Below, one piece after another: positions 1-5,126 of a DNA stretch of 5,126 bases. The notes below the pieces were generated by a model, which saw only the letters and a program-made list of their open reading frames with translations, made no database searches and was not told the origin of the DNA. Within the stretch, counting starts at the first letter, position 1. Each line of letters opens with the position of its first letter. Both the position numbers and the translations under genes were made by a program. Source of the DNA: Gammaproteobacteria bacterium (GTDB lineage: Bacteria; Pseudomonadota; Gammaproteobacteria; SZUA-229); NCBI GenBank assembly GCA_016191795.1, contig JACPVK010000419.1, forward strand, positions 1-5,126. Direction: 5' to 3'.

Positions 1-21
1 CGGTTGTGTTATCCGGTGGCC

Positions 22-27
22 AGGGAG
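22..27 (+). promoter_or_regulatory. cheA: Ribosome binding site deciding the cheA start
   Basis: AGGGAG lies six bases before the ATG at 34. It favours that start over the upstream in-frame TTG at 4, which would add ten residues with no resemblance to an HPt domain. Confidence 0.7.
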
Positions 28-33
28 ATCAGC

Positions 34-2214
34 ATGGAACTTGATCCAACACTGCGTACCTATATTGCCGAAGGCCGTGAACTGCTGGCCGAAATGGAAG
101 AGCTACTGCTGCGCCTGGAACGCGAAGACGACAGGCTGGCGAGCCTGAATGCCATTTTCCGTGCGGCGCATACCATCAAGGGTTCGGCCGGGTTATTCGG
201 GCTGGATGAGATTGTTGCCTTTACCCATGGCGTGGAAAGCCTGCTCGACAAACTGCGTGCTGGCAACATGGTAGTCGATGGCGACATGATTGCTGTGTTG
301 CTGGCCAGTGGTGATCACATTAGTGACCTGATTGATCATCTGGAGCAGGGCGGTGAAGGTGTAGATGATGTGCTGCGCATGAAGGGTGATGACCTGACGC
401 GACGCTTGCAAAAGCTCGGTGCCGGTACCAAAACCGCGGCTGCCGCCAACTTGCCGCAGTGTCAGGATGCCAGTGTTGAACGCGTTCACTCCGCCGACCA
501 GGCAGCGAGCGATAACTGGCATATTTCCCTGCGTTTTAGCCGCAATTCCTTGCGTGACGGCATGGATCCGATTTCGTTCCTGCGTTATCTGGGTAAGCTG
601 GGCAGTATTGTCAGCATCAATACCCTGGCGGATGCCCTGCCACCGGCAGAACGTATGGATCCGGAAGCCTGTTATCTGGGTTTTGAAATCAGTTTCCAGA
701 GCACCGCCGACAAACAAACTATTGAAAACGCATTTGAGTTCATTCGCCAGGAAAGCCTGGTGCGTATTTTGCCTCCTCATAGCCGGCTGGAAGATTACAT
801 CAAACACATCAAGGCCCTGCCGGAAGAAGAAATGCGCCTGGGCGAGATTCTGGTGCAGTGCGGTTCACTGACCCGTGCCGAGCTCGACGCCGCCCTGCGG
901 GTGCAAACCGCCATGGAAGAACGCGATATCAAATTACCACTGGGCAATATCGTGGTGGAAAGCGGCATGACCTCGCAGTCTGTGCTTGATGCGGCGCTGG
1001 AAAAACAAAGCCAGGTGCGTGAGATCAAATCCGGTGAAACCCATTCTGTGCGTATTGATGCGGACAAGCTTGATCATTTAATTAATCTGGTTGGCGAACT
1101 GGTGATTGCCTGCGCCGGCACTGCGTTGCATGCACAGGCCAGTGGCGTAAGCGAACTGATTGAATCGGTGTCGACGCTCACCAGTCTGGTGGAAGACGTG
1201 CGTGATTCCGCCCTGCGTCTGCGCATGGTGCAGATTGGCGCGACCTTCAATCGTTTCCAGCGCGTGGTGCGCGAAGTGTCCAAAGATATGGGCAAGGAAA
1301 TCAATCTGGTTATCACCGGCGCCGATACCGAACTCGACAAAACCGTGGTAGAAAAAATTGGCGACCCGCTGATGCATCTGGTGCGCAATGCCATTGACCA
1401 TGGCATCGAATCGATGGAGCAGCGGTTAGCCAGTGGCAAGCCGTCGGCGGGTACCTTGTGTCTCAATGCCTACCACGATTCCGGCAGTATCGTGATTGAA
1501 GTGGCCGATGACGGTGCCGGCCTGAATCGTGACCGCATTCTGAAAAAGGCGCTGGAAAAAGGCCTGGTGCAGGAAGCGCAGTCACTCGATGATCAGGATG
1601 TTTATAACCTGATTTTCGAACCCGGTTTTTCCACGGCCGATGCGGTCACCAATTTGTCTGGCCGTGGTGTTGGCATGGATGTGGTTAAACGCAATATCTC
1701 TGCCCTGCGTGGCACTGTGGAGCTGGAAAGCCATCCCGGTCTGGGCACGACCTTTCGTACGCGTATGCCCCTCACGCTGGCCATCATCGATGGTTTTCTG
1801 GTGGGTGTTGAAAAATCGTCATTCGTGGTGCCGCTCGACATGGTACTGGAATGCGTCGAACTCAATGGTTCCGATTCAGAAGCCCATAGTGAAGGCAACT
1901 ACCTCAACCTGCGCGGCGAATTGCTGCCTTTTATTCGCATGCGTGATCTGTTCGCCACTGGCGGTTGCAGCCCGCGTCGCGAGAATGTGGTGGTGGTGCA
2001 GGCTGGTGGCCATAAGGCCGGGCTGGTGGTTGATCGTTTGCTGGGTGACTTTCAGACCGTGATCAAACCGCTGGGCCAGATTTTCAGCCATGTCCGTGGC
2101 ATAGGTGGCTCCACCATTCTTGGCAATGGGGCGGTTGCTCTGATTATTGATGTGCCGGGTTTGATTAAGCAGGTTTCCTCTTCTCAACACCAGGCAGCAT
2201 TGTCGACTGCCTGA
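34..2214 (+). CDS. cheA: Chemotaxis histidine kinase CheA (726 aa, with MshEN-like insert)
   Basis: Cytoplasmic kinase that autophosphorylates under receptor/CheW control and donates phosphate to CheY- and CheB-type regulators. Domains seen in order: P1/HPt (about 1-130) with phospho-acceptor His46 in AAHTIKGSAG; a P2-like domain (about 162-247, starting WHISLRFS) unlike the E. coli P2; two MshEN-like repeats (268-291 and 302-325); P3 dimerisation (about 340-395, from VRIDADKLDHLINLVGELV); P4 ATPase (about 396-585) with N box HLVRNAIDHGIE (Asn452), G1 box DDGAG (492-496), G2 box GRGVGMD (543-549) and GLGTTF (569-574); P5 CheW-like domain to the C terminus. All catalytic boxes are intact. The ATG at 34 is preferred over the in-frame TTG at 4 because AGGGAG sits at 22-27 and the HPt homology begins right after MELDP. 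It is first in the visible operon, 28 bases before the receptor gene. Identity is near certain; the role of the insert is inferred. Confidence 0.97.
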   Translation: MELDPTLRTYIAEGRELLAEMEELLLRLEREDDRLASLNAIFRAAHTIKGSAGLFGLDEIVAFTHGVESLLDKLRAGNMVVDGDMIAVLLASGDHISDLIDHLEQGGEGVDDVLRMKGDDLTRRLQKLGAGTKTAAAANLPQCQDASVERVHSADQAASDNWHISLRFSRNSLRDGMDPISFLRYLGKLGSIVSINTLADALPPAERMDPEACYLGFEISFQSTADKQTIENAFEFIRQESLVRILPPHSRLEDYIKHIKALPEEEMRLGEILVQCGSLTRAELDAALRVQTAMEERDIKLPLGNIVVESGMTSQSVLDAALEKQSQVREIKSGETHSVRIDADKLDHLINLVGELVIACAGTALHAQASGVSELIESVSTLTSLVEDVRDSALRLRMVQIGATFNRFQRVVREVSKDMGKEINLVITGADTELDKTVVEKIGDPLMHLVRNAIDHGIESMEQRLASGKPSAGTLCLNAYHDSGSIVIEVADDGAGLNRDRILKKALEKGLVQEAQSLDDQDVYNLIFEPGFSTADAVTNLSGRGVGMDVVKRNISALRGTVELESHPGLGTTFRTRMPLTLAIIDGFLVGVEKSSFVVPLDMVLECVELNGSDSEAHSEGNYLNLRGELLPFIRMRDLFATGGCSPRRENVVVVQAGGHKAGLVVDRLLGDFQTVIKPLGQIFSHVRGIGGSTILGNGAVALIIDVPGLIKQVSSSQHQAALSTA
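835..1008 (+). other. Tandem MshEN-like motifs inside CheA (residues 268-325)
   Basis: Two 24-residue units of the pattern RLGxxLVxxGxxxxxxLxxALxxQ. Unit 1 (268-291) runs from RLGEILVQCG to Q291. Unit 2 (302-325) runs from PLGNIVVESG to Q325. The ten-residue spacer is 292-301. The Leu, Gly and Gln positions of the MshEN family are kept in both units; the first Arg of unit 2 is Pro. In the MshE/type II secretion ATPase N-terminal family such paired motifs bind cyclic-di-GMP. Here the unit sits between the P2-like domain and P3, so a regulatory or linker role is possible. Motif match is seen; ligand binding is inferred. Confidence 0.65.
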
Positions 2215-2229
2215 TTTCAATTAATCCCC

Positions 2230-2235
2230 AAGGAG
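2230..2235 (+). promoter_or_regulatory. Ribosome binding site of the chemoreceptor gene
   Basis: AAGGAG lies seven bases before the ATG at 2243, within the 28-base gap after cheA. It is the strongest Shine-Dalgarno match in the window, in keeping with receptors being needed in large amounts. Confidence 0.8.
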
Positions 2236-2242
2236 TAAAACT

Positions 2243-3865
2243 ATGTTCAAAAACATGAAAATTGGTGTGCGTCTGGCGGTCAGTTTTGGTGCCGTGGTCG
2301 TGCTCATGGGCATCATCATAGCAACCGGCATTCGGGAACTGGCCGGGGTTAATGACATCACCAATAAAATGGCAACCCAGGACTGGGTCAAGTCGACGAT
2401 CGCCAATGACATTATTGATATTGCCAATGACAATGCGCGGGCCAGTTTTGAGTTGTTTCTGGTAACGGCTTCCGACGACGTGGCCAAAATCAAAAGTCGT
2501 ATCAGCAACAACGTGGCCACCATCGATCAAAAGGTCGAACAACTCGACAAGCTGCTGTACCTGCCGGAAGGCAAGGCCAAACTGTCGACTATGCAGGACA
2601 GGCGCAAGCCTTATGTCACGTCTTTTAAACAGGTTGCGGAACTGCTCTCCAAAGGCAGGCGTGAGGATGCCTCACAGATGATGGTGAGTGAAACTATTCC
2701 GGCACTGAATGTGTTTCTGGAATCCATTAATGACCTGGTCAAATTCCAGGGACAGATTATGGAAAATTCAGGCCTGGAGGCGCAGGCATCCTACGAATCC
2801 GGTCGCACCATCATGCTTCTGGTGGGTCTGGTTGCGCTGTGTGTTTCCTTTGGTGCGGCCTACTGGGTTACGCGCTCGATTACCGGTCCTATCGGACAGG
2901 CTGTGAAGGTTGCCAACCAGCTTGCGGAGGGTAACCTCACCGCCAGAATTGAAGTCGATAGCCGCGATGAAACCGGCCAGTTGCTAAGCGCCATGCAGGT
3001 CATGGTTGGCAAGCTGTCACAAATTATCGGTGAAGTACGTGGCGCGGCCTCATCCTTGTCTTCTGCTTCAGAGGAGATTTCCGCGACGGCACAAAATATG
3101 AGCCAGGGTGCCAGCGAACAGGCGGCCAGCGTGGAAGAAACGTCGGCATCTGTTGAGCAGATGTCGGCTTCCATTAACCAGAATACCGAAAACGCCAAAG
3201 TTACCGACAGCATGGCCACCAAGGCTGCCAGGGAAGCCGATGAGGGTGGTACGGCGGTTACTGAAACCGTGAATGCGATGCGATCCATCGCCGAAAAAAT
3301 TGGCATCATTGACGATATCGCTTATCAAACCAATTTACTGGCACTGAATGCGGCCATTGAGGCGGCACGCGCCGGTGATCATGGCAAGGGGTTTGCCGTG
3401 GTCGCGGCAGAAGTGCGCAAGCTGGCGGAACGCAGCCAGATTGCCGCACAGGAAATCGGCGAAGTCGCCAAGAACAGTGTTGGCCTGGCTGAAAAAGCCG
3501 GCAAGCTGCTCGAGGAAATGGTGCCTTCCATCAAAAAGACTTCAGACCTGGTACAGGAAATCGCAGCCGCATCAGAAGAGCAGTCTTCCGGTGCCGGTCA
3601 GATTAATGTCGCCATGGAACAGTTGAACAAAATCACCCAGCAGAGTGCCTCGTCATCCGAGGAGCTGGCCGCAACCGCCGAGGAAATGAGTGGTCAGGCC
3701 GAACAATTGCAACAGCTAATGGCTTTCTTCAAGGTGGAATCAGGCCACAAGGTGGTTCCCCTGCACAAATCCACAACACCCAGTCCAAAACCGGCAGCCA
3801 GTACTGCGCGGGTATCGCCGGTGATGCAGGCGGCTGTGGGTGAATCCGAATTTGTTCGTTTCTAG
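2243..3865 (+). CDS. Transmembrane methyl-accepting chemotaxis protein (540 aa, likely 34H class)
   Basis: Inner-membrane chemoreceptor. A first membrane segment (about 9-29) and a second (about 190-209) flank a mostly helical periplasmic region of about 160 residues resembling the four-helix-bundle (4HB_MCP) sensor; its ligand cannot be read from the sequence. A HAMP domain follows (about 210-263, beginning near RSITGPI). The cytoplasmic signalling hairpin has its tip at about 365-395, with the conserved IAYQTNLLALNAAIEAARAG core. Candidate methylation pairs fitting the small-small-x-x-Glu-Glu/Gln pattern are at 277/278, 298/299, 305/306, 445/446 and 473/474. The spacing from tip Glu373 to the ASEEQ motif is seven residues shorter than I count in E. 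coli Tsr (class 36H), suggesting one heptad fewer per helix, i.e. 34H. After the hairpin comes a flexible Pro/Ser/Thr/Ala tail (about 498-535) ending in the pentapeptide EFVRF. The gene lies between cheA and cheW, so it is probably a dedicated receptor of this pathway. Confidence 0.95.
   Translation: MFKNMKIGVRLAVSFGAVVVLMGIIIATGIRELAGVNDITNKMATQDWVKSTIANDIIDIANDNARASFELFLVTASDDVAKIKSRISNNVATIDQKVEQLDKLLYLPEGKAKLSTMQDRRKPYVTSFKQVAELLSKGRREDASQMMVSETIPALNVFLESINDLVKFQGQIMENSGLEAQASYESGRTIMLLVGLVALCVSFGAAYWVTRSITGPIGQAVKVANQLAEGNLTARIEVDSRDETGQLLSAMQVMVGKLSQIIGEVRGAASSLSSASEEISATAQNMSQGASEQAASVEETSASVEQMSASINQNTENAKVTDSMATKAAREADEGGTAVTETVNAMRSIAEKIGIIDDIAYQTNLLALNAAIEAARAGDHGKGFAVVAAEVRKLAERSQIAAQEIGEVAKNSVGLAEKAGKLLEEMVPSIKKTSDLVQEIAAASEEQSSGAGQINVAMEQLNKITQQSASSSEELAATAEEMSGQAEQLQQLMAFFKVESGHKVVPLHKSTTPSPKPAASTARVSPVMQAAVGESEFVRF
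3848..3862 (+). other. C-terminal CheR/CheB-tether pentapeptide (EFVRF) of the receptor
   Basis: The last five residues of the receptor, EFVRF, fit the x-aromatic-x-x-aromatic C-terminal pattern of which NWETF in E. coli Tsr/Tar is the best known. They follow a ~35-residue low-complexity linker, as in receptors that recruit the methyltransferase CheR (and CheB) through a flexible arm. The partner cheR begins in the same operon at 4842. Position and pattern are seen; binding is inferred. Confidence 0.7.
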
Positions 3866-3868
3866 GAG
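3863..3868 (+). promoter_or_regulatory. cheW: cheW ribosome binding site overlapping the receptor stop codon
   Basis: TAGGAG combines the receptor stop codon (TAG, 3863-3865) with the Shine-Dalgarno core, six bases before the cheW ATG at 3875. This arrangement suggests translational coupling of receptor and adaptor. Confidence 0.75.
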
Positions 3869-3874
3869 ACTGCC

Positions 3875-4429
3875 ATGAGCTTACCTGTAACCCGTAAAGC
3901 GGCAGATCTCACAGTTGCCAAAGCGGAAGAAGGTCAGTACCTGACCTTTACCCTGAGCGGCAAGATGTACGCCATCGGCATTCTGTTCATCAAGGAGATT
4001 CTGGAATTCGGTCAGCTCACCACGGTGCCGATGATGCCGGAATTTATTCGTGGTGTGATTAATCTGCGTGGTGCCGTGGTGCCGGTGGTGGATTTGTCTG
4101 CGCGCTTTGGCGGCAAACAAAGTGATGTCACCAAACGTACCTGCATTGTGATTATTGAAGTGCTGTCGGATGAAGGTCGTCAGGATATTGGTGTGGTGGT
4201 GGACACAGTGTCTGAAGTACTGGAAATCCCCGCCAGCGAGATCGAGCCAGCCCCGGCTTTCGGCGCCAGGATACGTACGGATTTCATTCGGGGCATGGGC
4301 AAAATTAATGGCAAATTCGTCATCATTCTCAATGTTGACAAAGTGTTGTCAGTCGATGAACTGGCCGTGGTGGGGCAGGCCGCGAATCTGGAAGCGGCAC
4401 AGCTACCTGAGATGGAACGACATGCATAA
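3875..4429 (+). CDS. cheW: Chemotaxis adaptor protein CheW (184 aa)
   Basis: Cytoplasmic coupling protein that links receptor tips to the CheA P5 domain in the chemosensory array. A single CheW domain spans about residues 20-165: it starts at QYLTFTLSGKMYAIG, continues through the hallmark RGVINLRG (59-66) followed by VVPVVDLSARFG, then GVVVDTVSEVL and the late FIRGMGKINGKFVIILNVDKVL strand pair. There are short extra tails at both ends (about 18 residues at the N terminus and about 20 at the C terminus), making it somewhat longer than the E. coli protein. It starts nine bases after the receptor stop, with TAGGAG six bases upstream. No kinase or receiver domain is attached, which excludes CheV and CheA. 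Nothing looks truncated or unusual. Confidence 0.97.
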   Translation: MSLPVTRKAADLTVAKAEEGQYLTFTLSGKMYAIGILFIKEILEFGQLTTVPMMPEFIRGVINLRGAVVPVVDLSARFGGKQSDVTKRTCIVIIEVLSDEGRQDIGVVVDTVSEVLEIPASEIEPAPAFGARIRTDFIRGMGKINGKFVIILNVDKVLSVDELAVVGQAANLEAAQLPEMERHA

Positions 4430-4453
4430 CACTTCACAAGAGGGCCTGGCCAT

Positions 4454-4770
4454 ATGCGTATAAACATGCCAGTGACTCATGTTGAGCAACACATAAAAGA
4501 TGGCGATTACATCGTGTCTAAAACCGATGTAAAAGGCCGGATTACCTACATTAACCAGCCGTTTCTGGATATCAGTGGCTTTACCGAAGAGGAGTTGATC
4601 GGCTCACCACACAATATTGTGCGCCACCCGGATATGCCGCCAGCGGCATTTGATGATTTATGGCGCACGAAGAGCTGGCGGCTACGGCTGGCAGCATGAG
4701 TAATCAGGCTGCACAGTTGCGGAAATTGACGGATTTTTTCCAGGTGGATCTGGTTGCCGGTGAAGCGTAA
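4454..4770 (+). pseudogene. aer: Internally deleted, frame-disrupted Aer-like PAS chemoreceptor
   Basis: The first 72 codons (4454-4669) encode the N-terminal half of an Aer-type PAS domain: VSKTDVKGRITYIN, SGFTEEELIG and HNIVRHPDMPPAAFDDLW. As I recall E. coli Aer, this aligns without gaps through Thr72 and keeps the residues equivalent to its flavin-binding Arg57, His58 and Asp60. Right after Thr72 the PAS match stops, before the LxxGxxWxGxVKNR segment that includes Trp79. From 4669 the other +1 frame encodes the end of a receptor signalling domain, stopping at TAA 4768-4770. The PAS frame itself runs into TGA at 4697-4699 after nine unrelated codons, giving an 81-residue product. Intact relatives are typically several hundred residues, so most of the gene is missing. 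The start is supported by AGAGGG at 4439-4444. It lies between cheW and cheR. A sequence assembly error at the junction is the main alternative. Confidence 0.85.
4669..4770 (+). other. Out-of-frame remnant of a chemoreceptor C terminus
   Basis: Read from 4669 this encodes 33 residues beginning EELAATAGSMSNQAAQL and ending in TDFFQV plus a short tail, then TAA. Seventeen of the first 26 residues match, without gaps, the end of the intact receptor's signalling domain (EELAATAEEMSGQAEQL..., codons 473-498, from 3659). It has no start codon of its own at the junction and is offset from the PAS reading frame, so it is the 3' end of the broken Aer-like gene rather than a separate gene. It lacks the aromatic pentapeptide seen on the intact receptor. 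Confidence 0.85.
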
Positions 4771-4841
4771 CAGGGTGTTTAACCAGTTCAGGCCGTGTTT
4801 TCTTCCGCGCAGGAATCTGCTCGAGTGGGGTTGTTAACAGC
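4771..4841 (+). other. Spacer between the broken Aer-like gene and cheR
   Basis: This is the longest gap in the window (71 bases). I see no convincing hairpin terminator, no clear -35/-10 pair and no open reading frame of note. It probably carries only the weak ribosome binding site of cheR, so cheR likely depends on transcription from upstream. Confidence 0.5.
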
Positions 4842-5126
4842 ATGGATCCGGTACTAAAAGATAATGAATTTAACCTGTTTCAAAAACTGATTTACGACAC
4901 CGCCGGCATACACATGACCATCGCCAAAAAACCACTGGTCAGTGGCCGACTGGCGAAACGTCTCAGGCATCACGGCCTGGTGAGTTACAGTGATTATTTT
5001 CAGTTATTAACGGCCGCCAACAGCCCTGAATTGCAAATGGCTGTGGACTTGCTGACCACCAACGAAACTTTCTTTTTTCGCGAGCCCAAACATTTTGATT
5101 TTTTACGGGAGCGGATATTGCCAGGC
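4842..5126 (+). CDS. cheR: Chemotaxis protein methyltransferase CheR, N-terminal part (cut by window edge)
   Basis: S-adenosylmethionine-dependent methyltransferase that adds methyl groups to receptor glutamates for adaptation. Only the first 95 codons are present; the reading frame is still open at the window end, and full-length relatives are about 270-290 residues. The N-terminal helical domain is visible, with the basic KPLVSGRLAKRLRHHGL region that in this family helps dock on receptor methylation helices, followed by the signature TNETFFFRE (73-81) at the entry to the catalytic domain. The SAM-binding and pentapeptide-binding parts lie beyond the window. The ATG at 4842 fits where family homology begins; only a weak GTGGGG (4825-4830) precedes it. 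It starts 71 bases after the broken Aer-like gene. Confidence 0.95.
   Translation, partial: MDPVLKDNEFNLFQKLIYDTAGIHMTIAKKPLVSGRLAKRLRHHGLVSYSDYFQLLTAANSPELQMAVDLLTTNETFFFREPKHFDFLRERILPG

Noticed and set aside
1..44. Possible 3' end of an upstream gene overlapping cheA (frame 3 stays open until TGA at 42-44)
   Set aside because: Only about a dozen codons are visible and they do not resemble a recognisable CheY or STAS C terminus; an overlap of 11 bases with cheA is possible but cannot be supported.
193..807. Long minus-strand open frame (204 codons) opposite cheA
   Set aside because: It lies antisense to intact, strongly conserved CheA coding sequence, shows no recognisable domain and is explained as a codon-bias shadow.
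2860..3309. Minus-strand open frame (149 codons) opposite the receptor
   Set aside because: Antisense to the HAMP and signalling region; its Ser/Ala-rich composition simply mirrors the receptor's repetitive coding sequence.
4454..4699. A genuine small stand-alone PAS protein of 81 residues
   Set aside because: It stops half way through the PAS fold, its last nine residues are off the family, and a receptor C terminus follows directly in another frame; a deleted receptor gene explains all of this better.
3658..4748. Direct repeat pair (3658-3738 and 4668-4748) as a mobile-element or duplication signature
   Set aside because: The ungapped similarity is only that expected of homologous receptor C termini (17 of 26 residues); there is no transposase, inverted repeat or target duplication.

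Overview
The window is one tightly packed, single-strand (+) chemotaxis operon segment from what looks like a gammaproteobacterium or a related proteobacterium. Base composition is moderately GC-rich, codon use is even across the genes, and I see no insertion sequence, tRNA, CRISPR array or other sign of a mobile region. The taxonomic call rests only on the family resemblance of the proteins and on gene order, so it is tentative.

Layout: cheA (34-2214, complete), a transmembrane methyl-accepting chemoreceptor gene (2243-3865, complete), cheW (3875-4429, complete), the remains of an Aer-like PAS chemoreceptor gene (4454-4770, internally deleted and out of frame), and the first 95 codons of cheR (4842 to the window edge). 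Gaps between the intact genes are 28 and 9 bases, each with a good ribosome binding site. No promoter or terminator is visible inside the window, so co-transcription from upstream is likely.

How the genes work together: the receptor senses a periplasmic signal and forms arrays with CheW and the CheA kinase. CheA phosphorylates itself on His46 and passes the phosphate to response regulators that are not in this window. CheR methylates receptor glutamates for adaptation. The receptor ends in an aromatic pentapeptide (EFVRF) of the kind that tethers CheR/CheB, which fits a cheR gene in the same operon. The damaged fourth gene would have encoded a second receptor, probably with a flavin-binding PAS domain for energy or redox taxis.

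Two things deserve attention. First, CheA carries, between its P2-like region and its dimerisation domain, two tandem 24-residue motifs that match the cyclic-di-GMP-binding MshEN pattern, suggesting a possible second-messenger input to the kinase. Second, the Aer-like gene has lost everything between PAS residue 72 and the last ~33 codons of its signalling domain. The rest of the window is an ordinary chemotaxis operon, and I do not see an undescribed system.
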